Below are positions 8,140 to 16,613 of a stretch of 64,000 bases of DNA, piece by piece (within the stretch, counting starts at the first letter, position 1; each line of letters starts with the position of its first letter). Source of the DNA: Caballeronia cordobensis (GTDB taxonomy: Bacteria; Pseudomonadota; Gammaproteobacteria; Burkholderiales; Burkholderiaceae); contig NZ_FCNY02000007.1 in assembly GCF_001544575.2 (NCBI RefSeq), forward strand, positions 62,001 to 126,000. The letters are read 5' to 3'. Made by a program: the position numbers and the translations under genes. Below the pieces are notes generated by a model, which worked only from the letters and a program-made list of their open reading frames with translations, was not told where the DNA came from and did no database searches.

Positions 8140-10877
8140 GGTCGTTCTCCCTGAACGCGCGGCACGCTAGGGATCGCGCCGTCGCGGGCGCGCGCGACGC
8201 GCGGCAGCGTGAGCACGAACACGCTGCCGGCCCGCGCGCCGTTGCGTACTGCGAGCGTGCCGTCGAGCGCGCGCGTGGCGAGCGCATAGGCGAGATGCAG
8301 ACCGAGGCCGCTGCCGCCCGAGCCGCGCCGCGTCGTGAAGAAAGGTTCGAAAATGCGCTCGTGCAGTTCATCGGGAATGCCGCAGCCGTCGTCTTCGTGT
8401 TCGAGCACAACGTGCGCCTCGCCCGAGCGCCACGCCGATATCACGATATGCCCGACCTCGCCCGGCGCGAACGCATGCACGAGCGAGTTGAGGATCAGAT
8501 TGGTCAGCACCTGCGCGAGCGGTCCGGGAAAGGAGTCCATCAGAATGCCGGGCGGACAGTCGATGCGCAGCGCCACACGCGTGCCGCGCAGCCTGGGCTC
8601 GACGCTCAGCACGGTCTCGCGGATATATTCGCCGAGATCGAACTGACGGCGCGCCTCGCTGACCTGATCGACGGCGACCTGCTTGAAGCTCTGCACGAGA
8701 CGCGCGGCGCGATCGGCGTTGGACAGCATGAGCCGCGTCGATTGACCCGCATCGCGCAGATAGCTGCCGAGCGCGTCTTCGGTGAGATCCTGGCGTTTCA
8801 GACTCTCGCTGATGGATTCGGTCCGGTCGCGCAGATACGACGCCGCGCTCACGACGATACCGACCGGCGTGTTGATCTCGTGCGCAACGCCCGCGACGAG
8901 CCCGCCGAGCGACGCCATGCGTTCCGATTCGACGAGTTCTTTGCGCGTCGCTTCGAGGTTGTGCAGCGACTGGAGCAGGTCCGCTTGCGTCAGTTCGCGG
9001 CTTTCCTGCGAGAGCACGATCCACCATGCGCCGAACGCGAGCAAGGGCAGGGTGGCCGCATACGTGTGCAGCAGCACGTCGCCGATCTGGGCGCGCGCCA
9101 TCACGTCCGCGATTTCGATCAGGCGGTACGACAGCAGAAACACCGCGCCCGTCGCCGTCGATGCGATGACGAACAAGCCGAAGAAACGCCCGATGCGCCG
9201 CCCGAAATGCGGCGCGAGCGTGCTGGGCCCGGGCGGCTGCGCGAACTCGTCCGCATGCGATGCGGCCGGCATCTTGCAGCGGTCGCGGCAATGATTGTCG
9301 AGACCGCAGCATAGCGAGCAGATCGAGCCTTGATTGAACGGGCACCACGCCATGTCGGCGGCTTCGTAGTCGCGTTCGCAGATGCAGCAGCGCACGAGTT
9401 GCGTGCGCGGCACCGTCGCATGATGCTCGTCGGCCCGCGCGATGTAGTAGCGGCCGCCTGTCGCGTAAGCGATCGCGATCGCGCTCACGAACGCGAGAAA
9501 CAGTGCGATGAACGCGGAATAGGCGCGCGCGACATCGCCGAACAATCCCGCGAACGCGCACGTCGAGACGACCGATGCGATCAGCATCGCGCCGCAACCG
9601 ACCGGATTCACCTGATACAGATGCGCGCGCTTGAATTCGATGCGCTTCGGACTCACGCCGAGCGGCTTGAGCACCACGAGATCCGCGACCAGCGCGCCGA
9701 GCCATGCGATGACGAGATTCGAATACACCGACAGCACGGTTTCGAGCGTCTTGAAGATGCCGAGCAGCGTGAGCAGGAGCGCGATCATCACGTTGAATAC
9801 GAGCCACACGACCCGCCCCGGATGATAGTGCGTGAGCCGCGCGAACACGTTGGACCACGCGAGCGAGCCCGCATACGCATTGGTCACGTTGATCTTCACC
9901 TGCGAGATGACGACGAACACGGTCGCGACCGCGAGCGCCAGCGCGGGGCTTTCGAACACATGGCGATAGGCGGTGACGTACATGTGCACGGGCACGACGG
10001 CATCGACGGCGGGCAGGCCATCCTGCAAGGCGAGCACGGCGAGCAGACTGCCCGCGAGCAGCTTGAGGCCGCCCACGACGATCCATCCGGGGCCGGCCGC
10101 GAGCATCGCGGTCCACCATGAGACGCGATTGCGCGCGGTGCGGTCCGGCAGGAAGCGCAGATAATCGACCTGCTCGCCGATCTGACCCATCAGCGAAAAC
10201 AGCACGCCCGCCGCCGCGCCGAACAGCAGGACGTCGATGCCGCCGCCGCGCGCTTCGGCGGTTGCGCCGAGACCGGGAAACGCCGCCCAGCGGTGCAGCA
10301 CGTCCGGATCTTGCCAAAGAATGAAGAAGAACGGCGCGACGAGCAGAACGGCCCACAAGGGCTGGGTCCAGCGCTGCAGCTTGTTGATGAGCGTGACGCC
10401 GAAGAATACGAGCGGAATGATCAGCAGCGACGACAGCAGATAACCGATGACGATATTGATGCCCGCCGCAAGCTCCAGAGCCTGCGCGAGTATCGCGGCT
10501 TCGAGCGCGAAGAAGATGAACGTGAACGATGCGTAAATCAACGAAGTGATCGTCGAGCCGACATAGCCGAAGCCCGCGCCGCGCGTGAGCAGATCGATAT
10601 CGACATTGGCCTCGCTCGAGTAATACGCGATCGGCACGCTCACGAGAAAGATCAGCGCGCACACGACGAGAATCGCGGGAAACGCGTTATGAAAGCCGAA
10701 GCTCAACGTGATGCTCGCGCCGATGGCTTCGAGCGCAAGAAACGAGATGCCGCCGATGGCGGTGTTGGCGAGCGTCGCGGGCGACCAGCGCCGATAAGAA
10801 CTGGCCGCGTAACGCAACGCGTAATCTTCGAGTGTTTCGTTGGCCACCCAGGATTGATAGTCGCGTTTGATTCGCAT
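8136..10877 (-). CDS. NCS1-type transporter fused to a Cys-rich cassette and a sensor histidine kinase
   Basis: One continuous 913-residue reading frame. Residues ~20-475 are a permease of the nucleobase/hydantoin/thiamine NCS1 family with about twelve helices (GFGYVGSTI near 103-110, MGQIGEQVDYLRFLP near 230-244). Residues 497-534 hold nine cysteines (497, 498, 500, 512, 520, 523, 524, 530, 534), a likely metal-binding cassette. Two more helices follow (~562-585, ~603-623), then a coiled coil, HisKA with H666 in VAHEINTP, and HATPase_c with DDGCGIP and GSGGSGLGL boxes. The design parallels CbrA (SLC5 permease-kinase) but with an NCS1 permease. It probably senses a transported nucleobase-like or amide compound; that is inference. 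It is divergent from the LuxR gene. Confidence 0.9.
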   Translation of the reverse strand: MRIKRDYQSWVANETLEDYALRYAASSYRRWSPATLANTAIGGISFLALEAIGASITLSFGFHNAFPAILVVCALIFLVSVPIAYYSSEANVDIDLLTRGAGFGYVGSTITSLIYASFTFIFFALEAAILAQALELAAGINIVIGYLLSSLLIIPLVFFGVTLINKLQRWTQPLWAVLLVAPFFFILWQDPDVLHRWAAFPGLGATAEARGGGIDVLLFGAAAGVLFSLMGQIGEQVDYLRFLPDRTARNRVSWWTAMLAAGPGWIVVGGLKLLAGSLLAVLALQDGLPAVDAVVPVHMYVTAYRHVFESPALALAVATVFVVISQVKINVTNAYAGSLAWSNVFARLTHYHPGRVVWLVFNVMIALLLTLLGIFKTLETVLSVYSNLVIAWLGALVADLVVLKPLGVSPKRIEFKRAHLYQVNPVGCGAMLIASVVSTCAFAGLFGDVARAYSAFIALFLAFVSAIAIAYATGGRYYIARADEHHATVPRTQLVRCCICERDYEAADMAWCPFNQGSICSLCCGLDNHCRDRCKMPAASHADEFAQPPGPSTLAPHFGRRIGRFFGLFVIASTATGAVFLLSYRLIEIADVMARAQIGDVLLHTYAATLPLLAFGAWWIVLSQESRELTQADLLQSLHNLEATRKELVESERMASLGGLVAGVAHEINTPVGIVVSAASYLRDRTESISESLKRQDLTEDALGSYLRDAGQSTRLMLSNADRAARLVQSFKQVAVDQVSEARRQFDLGEYIRETVLSVEPRLRGTRVALRIDCPPGILMDSFPGPLAQVLTNLILNSLVHAFAPGEVGHIVISAWRSGEAHVVLEHEDDGCGIPDELHERIFEPFFTTRRGSGGSGLGLHLAYALATRALDGTLAVRNGARAGSVFVLTLPRVARARDGAIPSVPRVQGERP

Positions 10878-11084
10878 GACGGTGGCCGCGAGTCTGCCAG
10901 CATTCGATTGGACGATCCGATTATTCGCTCAAAGCTGCATTGCCGCAATATTGCGGCGAGTGCTTCGAGCACGGCGCGCAGCGGGTTTGTGCCGATTGAC
11001 CGTGCGTGCGCATCTGCGAACACTGGCAAGCGGACTTCGTTGCGCATCTTTTCCCGACGCCTCATCTTTCGCCTTGGAGCAGAC

Positions 11085-12233
11085 ATGACGCCGCTTTTTG
11101 CGAGCGCCGTGGCACCTGTCGCCAGCGACGACCTTGTTTATCGTGTTCATGCGGCAGGCGATTCCGACGACGCCTGGTGCAACGTGCTCGCGCAGATCCG
11201 CGAGCGATTCCGCGTGCGCTGGGCCGCGCTTGCGCGTCACAGCTTTGCCACGCGTCAAGGCGTCGCGCTCTATTCCGCGCCCCGCGACCCGCGTCTGAGC
11301 GCCGCGCTGTCCGATTACGCATCGCGCAATCCGTGGTTTCTGTCGAGCGATGCCTATCGCGAAGGCCGCGTGATGGCCGGCGATGAACTGCTCAGCAATC
11401 GCGAACTGGTCAAGACGGACTTCTATCGCGGTCTCTTGCTGCCGCATGGTCTCTATCACCGGCTGTGCGGCGTGATTGCGCGGCGCAACACGCTCGTCTA
11501 TTACCTCGACCTGCATCGCGGTCCCGACGAACCGCGCTTCGGCCCGCGCGAGCGCAGCGCGTTCGCCGCGCTGCTGCCGCATCTGACGCTTGCGCTCGAT
11601 CTGCGCTGGCGCCTGCGCGAAACAGACGACATGAATCGCGCTCTCAGGCGCATCGTGAACACGCATGCGCGCGCGGCGATGCTCGTCGATTCGGACGCGC
11701 GCATGGTGTTCGGCAGCGACGGCGCGCCGGGCGCGTGCGAACCGGTGGCGGGGCTGCGTATCGAAGAAGGGCGTATCGTCGCGGCCGCGAGCGCGGACGA
11801 TCGCGTGTTGCAGGAGGCCATCGCGCGCGCCACGCATGCATCCGCCGAGGCCGACGAACGCGCTGCGCAGGTGTTGTCGCTCTCCGCGCCGGGGCAATCG
11901 CAACCGAGCGTGATATCGATACGCGCGGCGGGCTCGGTGTTCAGCGCGGAGTTTGGCGAGATGCGCCGCCTCGCCATCGTCACGGCGCTCAACGCGCCTT
12001 CCGAAGACGATCACGCCGATTGCGCGTTCGTGCGGCAATTCGGACTGAGCCCGGCGCAGGCGCGCATGAGTTCGCTCATCGTGACGGGGCATTCCATCGC
12101 TAGCGCGGCGCGTGCCTTGCACGTTTCCGAGAACACCGCGCGCAGTCATCTCAAGCAGATCTTCCAGAAGACCGACACGCATAGCCAGATGGAGCTCGTG
12201 CATCTGCACGGGCGCATCTGCGTCGCGATCTGA
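11085..12233 (+). CDS. LuxR-type transcriptional regulator
   Basis: A 382-residue cytosolic regulator. The C-terminal ~60 residues form a LuxR/GerE helix-turn-helix (GLSPAQARMSSLIVTGHS, then AARALHVSENTARSHLKQIF). The first ~300 residues contain no recognisable quorum-signal or receiver domain; the layout resembles the large stand-alone LuxR regulators common in Burkholderiaceae. ATG 11085 follows TTGGAGC by a few bases; upstream sequence is open but lacks a plausible start. It is divergent from the NCS1 kinase and upstream of the amide operon in the same direction, so regulation of either neighbour is plausible but unproven. Confidence 0.88.
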   Translation: MTPLFASAVAPVASDDLVYRVHAAGDSDDAWCNVLAQIRERFRVRWAALARHSFATRQGVALYSAPRDPRLSAALSDYASRNPWFLSSDAYREGRVMAGDELLSNRELVKTDFYRGLLLPHGLYHRLCGVIARRNTLVYYLDLHRGPDEPRFGPRERSAFAALLPHLTLALDLRWRLRETDDMNRALRRIVNTHARAAMLVDSDARMVFGSDGAPGACEPVAGLRIEEGRIVAAASADDRVLQEAIARATHASAEADERAAQVLSLSAPGQSQPSVISIRAAGSVFSAEFGEMRRLAIVTALNAPSEDDHADCAFVRQFGLSPAQARMSSLIVTGHSIASAARALHVSENTARSHLKQIFQKTDTHSQMELVHLHGRICVAI

Positions 12234-12254
12234 TCTCCTCCATTCCTCACACTC

Positions 12255-12272
12255 CTCACCCATTCGGGTGAG
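12255..12272 (+). repeat. Inverted repeat CTCACCC-ATTC-GGGTGAG downstream of luxR-type gene
   Basis: A perfect 7-bp stem with a 4-base loop, 22 bases after the LuxR-type stop codon. A further CTCACCC copy is at 12278-12284, giving a 23-base repeat period. No U-tract follows, so a regulator site is as likely as a terminator. Confidence 0.5.
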
Positions 12273-12313
12273 ACCGCCTCACCCAGAAGGGCGAATCAAA
12301 ATCCTCGCGCTGG

Positions 12314-12339
12314 GGGATTCGCGCGTGATCGCGCATCCC
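12314..12339 (+). promoter_or_regulatory. Inverted repeat upstream of the amiS-fmdA operon
   Basis: GGGAT-TC-GCGCG-TGAT-CGCGC-ATCCC: ten paired bases with a 2-base bulge, centred about 70 bases before the amide-channel ATG. It could be an operator for the LuxR-type or response regulator, or a leader hairpin. No binding protein can be named. Confidence 0.4.
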
Positions 12340-12398
12340 TATCATGGTTCGTATTCCAGACCACGAACCTTGCGCCAGTGCGCGCCGAGGAGATCACC

Positions 12399-12911
12399 AT
12401 GCTGGGTTTGTGCTTGCTTTATGTCGGCGCGGTCCTGTTCCTGAACGGGCTCTGGCTGCTGGGCCGAATCGGCGATCGGGAGATATGGGTCATCAACGTC
12501 TTCGCGGGCGGCGTGACCCTGCTCGCATCGCTCAAGCTCGCGTTCGGCTCGGGAGCGGACGCCGCGTCGATCAAGGCAGCCGCGCTCACCTTGCTCTTCA
12601 CGTTCACGTACTTCTGGGTGGCGATCAATCGCTATAACGGCGCGGATGGCCGCGGGCTCGGCTGGTTCAGCCTGTTCGTCGCGATCACGATCATTCCCGT
12701 CGGCATCGACTCGATCGCGCATGCGAACTCCACATGGTCCGTCTGGTTCGCGCTGTGCTGGTTCGGCTGGGCGTTCCTGTGGTTCCTGTTTTTCGTGCTG
12801 CTCGCGCTGCAGCGTCCCATCGTGAAGCTGACGGGGGCCGTCACCGTCATCGCGGGCATCGTGACCGGCTGGCTTCCCGGCTACCTCTTGCTCAACGGCA
12901 CGCTGAGCTGA
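12399..12911 (+). CDS. AmiS/UreI-family amide or urea channel
   Basis: A 170-residue membrane protein with six predicted helices, matching the size and pattern of AmiS/UreI channels: MLGLCLLYVGAVLFLNGLWLLG start, TFTYFWVAINR in the middle, WFALCWFGWAFLWFLFF near the end. The family lets urea or short amides cross the inner membrane. GAGGAG at 12388-12393 precedes ATG 12399. It lies 61 bases upstream of formamidase on the same strand, so the natural reading is import of formamide or a related amide for the next enzyme. Confidence 0.9.
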   Translation: MLGLCLLYVGAVLFLNGLWLLGRIGDREIWVINVFAGGVTLLASLKLAFGSGADAASIKAAALTLLFTFTYFWVAINRYNGADGRGLGWFSLFVAITIIPVGIDSIAHANSTWSVWFALCWFGWAFLWFLFFVLLALQRPIVKLTGAVTVIAGIVTGWLPGYLLLNGTLS

Positions 12912-12972
12912 ATCGAAGTGCTGTCCTATGCCGGCGCGAGTGCCGGCCTGATCCGACAAGGAGACATTCGTC

Positions 12973-14205
12973 ATGGCTGAAACGCTCATCAAGGTCGACC
13001 TGAATCAGTCCGCATTCGACAACGAGCAGGTGCATAACCGCTGGCACCCCGACATTCCGATGGCCGCGTGGGTCAAGCCCGGCGACGACTTCGTGCTCGA
13101 AACCTACGACTGGACGGGCGGCTTCATCAAGAACAACGATTCCGCGGACGACGTGCGCGACATCGATCTGTCGATCGTCCACTTCCTTTCGGGGCCGATC
13201 GGCGTGCACGGCGCGGCGCCCGGCGATCTGCTCGTCGTGGACCTGCTCGATATCGGCGCGAAGCAGGAAAGCCAGTGGGGCTTCAACGGCTTCTTCTCGA
13301 AGAAGAACGGCGGCGGCTTTCTGACCGATCACTTCCCGCTCGCGCAGAAATCCATCTGGGATTTCCACGGGCTCTATACGACCTCGCGCCACGTTCCGCA
13401 GGTGTCGTTCGCCGGGCTGATTCATCCGGGGCTGATCGGTTGCCTGCCCGATCCGAAGCTGCTCGCGACATGGAATCAGCGTGAAGTCGATTTCATCGCC
13501 ACGCAGCCGGATCGCGTGCCGCCGCTCGCGAACCCGCCGTTCGCCGCGACCGCGCACATGGGCAAGATGACCGGCGACACGCGCGAGAAAGCCGCCGCCG
13601 AAGGCGCGCGCACGGTGCCGCCGCGTGAGCATGGCGGCAATTGCGACATCAAGGACCTGTCGCGCGGCTCGAAGATTTTCTTCCCGGTGTACGTGGACGG
13701 CGCGGGCCTGTCTGTCGGCGACCTGCACTTCAGTCAGGGCGACGGCGAAATCACGTTCTGCGGCGCGATCGAAATGGCGGGCTGGGTGCATATGCGCGTG
13801 AACGTGATCAAGGACGGCATGGCGAAATACGGCATCAAGAATCCCATCTTCAAGCCGAGCCCGATCACGCCGCGTTACGACGATTACCTCATTTTCGAAG
13901 GCATTTCCGTCGATGAAGCGGGCAAGCAGCACTATCTCGACGTGCATATCGCGTACCGTCAGGCGTGCCTGAACGCGATCGAATATCTGACGAAGTTCGG
14001 CTACACGCGCGCGCAGGCGTATTCGATTCTCGGCACGGCGCCGGTGCAGGGGCATATCAGCGGCGTCGTCGATATTCCGAACGCATGCGCGACCTTGTGG
14101 CTGCCCACGCAGATCTTCGACTTCGATATTCGCCCCAACGCCGATGGTCCGGTGAAGGCGGTGAAGGGCGGCGTCGATATTCCGCTCTCGCAAGACAAGG
14201 CCTGA
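12973..14205 (+). CDS. fmdA: Formamidase (FmdA/AmdA family)
   Basis: A 410-residue cytosolic enzyme of the FmdA_AmdA family, which hydrolyses formamide to formate and ammonia. Visible family stretches are NRWHPDIP near the start, GGNCDIKDLSRGSKIFFPV (residues ~217-235), GDLHFSQGDGEITFCGAIE (~253-271) and the conserved C-terminal SGVVDIPNACATLWLP. Length is usual for the family. AAGGAGA precedes the ATG. Position directly after an AmiS-type channel and before an FmdB-type zinc ribbon protein supports an amide-nitrogen operon. Confidence 0.95.
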   Translation: MAETLIKVDLNQSAFDNEQVHNRWHPDIPMAAWVKPGDDFVLETYDWTGGFIKNNDSADDVRDIDLSIVHFLSGPIGVHGAAPGDLLVVDLLDIGAKQESQWGFNGFFSKKNGGGFLTDHFPLAQKSIWDFHGLYTTSRHVPQVSFAGLIHPGLIGCLPDPKLLATWNQREVDFIATQPDRVPPLANPPFAATAHMGKMTGDTREKAAAEGARTVPPREHGGNCDIKDLSRGSKIFFPVYVDGAGLSVGDLHFSQGDGEITFCGAIEMAGWVHMRVNVIKDGMAKYGIKNPIFKPSPITPRYDDYLIFEGISVDEAGKQHYLDVHIAYRQACLNAIEYLTKFGYTRAQAYSILGTAPVQGHISGVVDIPNACATLWLPTQIFDFDIRPNADGPVKAVKGGVDIPLSQDKA

Positions 14206-14219
14206 TCCCGCCAACCGAA

Positions 14220-14248
14220 GGGCGCGATGCGCTGTGTGCATCGCGCCC
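14220..14248 (+). terminator. Intercistronic hairpin after fmdA
   Basis: GGGCGCGATGC and its exact complement GCATCGCGCCC flank a 7-base loop, starting 15 bases after the formamidase stop. No T-run follows, so it may be a weak terminator or an mRNA-stabilising stem that reduces expression of the next gene. Confidence 0.55.
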
Positions 14249-14270
14249 GACGCTTTCGGATGCGAATGCA

Positions 14271-14603
14271 ATGCCGATCTATCAATACGAATGCGCATCG
14301 TGCGGCCGCTTCGACGTGATGCGCAGCATCGCGGATCGCGATCTGCCGCACGTATGCCCCGAATGCGGCGTGCAAACCGCGCGCGCGATCACGGGCTCCG
14401 CGATGCTTTCCCTGATGCCGCAATCCCGCCGCGACGCTTACGCGACGAACGAGCGCAGCGCGCACGCGCCCACGAGTTCGAAGAGTCTCGGATACCGTCA
14501 CGGCCCGGGATGCGCCTGTTGCAAGCCAAGGCCTGCCGCGAGCGATCAGACACGGCCGTCGATGAAATCGCCCGGCGGCCGGCCCTGGATGATCAGCCAC
14601 TAG
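14271..14603 (+). CDS. fmdB: FmdB-family zinc ribbon protein
   Basis: A 110-residue protein starting MPIYQYECASCGRFDVM, the typical FmdB putative zinc-ribbon opening, with CxxC pairs C8/C11 and C31/C34 (CPECG). A second, non-family part ends with GPGCACCKP. FmdB proteins were first noted in formamidase operons and are thought to be regulatory; biochemical function is not established. There is no clear ribosome site, and a strong hairpin separates it from fmdA. Confidence 0.85.
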   Translation: MPIYQYECASCGRFDVMRSIADRDLPHVCPECGVQTARAITGSAMLSLMPQSRRDAYATNERSAHAPTSSKSLGYRHGPGCACCKPRPAASDQTRPSMKSPGGRPWMISH

Positions 14604-14690
14604 CAGCGCCGCGCATGGAACGGCGTTTGCTCGTGCCGTTGGCGAATCGGTCGCGCTGTGCGACCGGCAGACGATTCGCTTCCGGCACGC

Positions 14691-16478
14691 ATGAACGACA
14701 CTCACGCCCTCCACGCACGATCGCGCAAGCCGCGCGATCACGATCTCGAAACCGCGCTGCGCAAGGTCTTCGGCTTTCCGCATCTGCGCCCCGGACAGGA
14801 AGACGTGATCCGCAGCGTGCTCGACGGCCACGACACGCTCGCGGTGATGCCGACGGGCGCGGGCAAGTCGCTGTGCTATCAGTTGCCCGCGCTGCAGTTC
14901 GACGGCATGACGATCATCGTGTCGCCGCTCATTTCGCTGATGCGCGATCAGGCGACGAAACTGACCGAAGCGGGCATCGCGACCGCCGTGCTCAACAGCG
15001 CGCTGTCGGCGAGCGAAGCGCGCGACGCCATGCAGGCGCTCGCGCGTCATGAGATCCGCATGCTCTTCGTCACGCCCGAGCGGCTCGTCGATGCCGACTT
15101 CAGCGCCGAGCTCACCGCGAAGGACATGCCGCCCATCGCGCTCGCCGTCATCGACGAGGCGCACTGCATTTCGCAATGGGGCCATGATTTCCGGCCCGCG
15201 TATGTCGAGCTGATCCACGCGATCAAAATGCTCGGCCGTCCGCCCGTGCTCGCGCTCACCGCGACCGCGACGCCCGCCGTTATCGTCGATATCGTGCGGG
15301 AGTTGCAGATGCGGCATCCGCATGTCATTCACACGGGCGTGTATCGCGACAATCTGCATTTCAACGTCGAGCAATTGACCAATCCCGAAGACAGGCGCAA
15401 GCGCGCGATCGAACTCGCGACGCAGGAAGCGGGCAGCGGCATCGTGTATTGCGCGACCGTCGCGGAATGCGAGGCGCTGCATGCCGCACTCGTCGATGCG
15501 GGCGTTTTGGCCGAGCGTTATCACGGGAAGTTGTCATCGGGCGCGCGCTCGGACGCGCAGGATGCGTTCATGGCGGATCGCGCGCGCGTGATGGTCGCGA
15601 CCAATGCGTTCGGCATGGGCATCGACAAGCCCGATATCCGCTTTGTCATTCATGCGCAGATGCCGGGCAGTCTCGATGCGTACTATCAGGAAGCGGGCCG
15701 CGCCGGGCGCGATGGCGAGCCCGCGCGCTGCACGCTGCTCTTCGACATGAAGGACAGGCAGGTGCAGCAGTTTTTCATGAGCGGGCGTTATCCGAGCGCA
15801 GAGACCATTGCGCGCGTCGCGGAGAAAGTGCGCGAACTGGCGATGGAAGACAGCGGCCGCACGCTGGCGCAGCCGCTCGCGCGGTTGCGTGAAGCCCTGC
15901 CGAACGTGGGCGCGAACAAGCTGCGCGTTGCGGCGACGCTGCTCAACGATATCGGCATGACGCGGCGCACGCGGCGCGGCGGCATGAAGCTCGTCGGCGA
16001 CGATGCGCCGCTTGCGAAGCTCGACGATGCATCGCGCCTTTATGCGGAGCGGGCCGAGCGAGACCGTGCGGTGCTCGAACGCATGATCGGCTATGCGCAG
16101 AGCGCGCAATGCCGATGGCGCATGCTGCTCGATTACTTCGCCGACGACATGAACGGCGCACGCGCATCGGCGCCGCTTTGCGCAAGCGATGTCGATTACC
16201 GCGCCCCCGACGACGAACTCGGCGGCGCAACGTGCGGCGCATGCGACAACTGCGTGCATCCGCCACAGGTGATCGAGAGCCCGCGTGAAATGCGTGAGAA
16301 AGAACAATCGTCGCCGGAAAGCCGTATGCCGAAGTTCGCGCAGGGCGATCGCGTGCGCGTGCGGCGCTATGGCGAAGGCGTCGTCGAAATGGTCAGCGCC
16401 GATCGCGTCGCCGTGCGCTTTGCCGATGACGAGACACGCACCTTCATCGCGCGCTATGTGAAGCGCGCCGGGCACTGA
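14691..16478 (+). CDS. recQ: RecQ-family ATP-dependent DNA helicase
   Basis: A 595-residue helicase. Walker A MPTGAGKS is at residues 53-60 and DEAH at 155-158, followed by HCISQWGHDFRP (aromatic-rich loop). ATNAFGMGIDKPDIRFVIH and QEAGRAGRDG are motifs V and VI. The RecQ-Ct zinc site is present (QCRWRMLLDYF ... CGACDNC). In place of an HRDC domain the end carries a short KOW/Tudor-like unit (GDRVRVRRYGEGVVEMV). It unwinds DNA during recombination and repair. ATG 14691 is chosen; an upstream GTG at 14658 would add 11 residues. A second, full-length RecQ elsewhere in the genome is possible. Confidence 0.92.
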   Translation: MNDTHALHARSRKPRDHDLETALRKVFGFPHLRPGQEDVIRSVLDGHDTLAVMPTGAGKSLCYQLPALQFDGMTIIVSPLISLMRDQATKLTEAGIATAVLNSALSASEARDAMQALARHEIRMLFVTPERLVDADFSAELTAKDMPPIALAVIDEAHCISQWGHDFRPAYVELIHAIKMLGRPPVLALTATATPAVIVDIVRELQMRHPHVIHTGVYRDNLHFNVEQLTNPEDRRKRAIELATQEAGSGIVYCATVAECEALHAALVDAGVLAERYHGKLSSGARSDAQDAFMADRARVMVATNAFGMGIDKPDIRFVIHAQMPGSLDAYYQEAGRAGRDGEPARCTLLFDMKDRQVQQFFMSGRYPSAETIARVAEKVRELAMEDSGRTLAQPLARLREALPNVGANKLRVAATLLNDIGMTRRTRRGGMKLVGDDAPLAKLDDASRLYAERAERDRAVLERMIGYAQSAQCRWRMLLDYFADDMNGARASAPLCASDVDYRAPDDELGGATCGACDNCVHPPQVIESPREMREKEQSSPESRMPKFAQGDRVRVRRYGEGVVEMVSADRVAVRFADDETRTFIARYVKRAGH

Positions 16479-16613
16479 TGGGCGCTGATGGGCACGGTCG
16501 CCGCCCGTTGCGACTTCCATACCCATAAACAAATGACGAAATATTGGTTAGCCGCCATCGCGCGTTCATCGAGAATGGAGCCTGACCCATTCGAGTGACG
16601 GCGAGGAACGAAG

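Noticed and set aside
10293..11084. Long open run upstream of the LuxR-type gene, suggesting an extra N-terminal domain
   Set aside because: It is antisense to the NCS1 permease domain and Arg/Asp-rich. ATG 11085 has a ribosome site and begins the plausible protein.
14271..14603. FmdB-like gene as an artefact of the fmdA downstream hairpin region
   Set aside because: The MPIYQYECASCG start and paired cysteines are characteristic, so the gene was kept despite its weak ribosome site.
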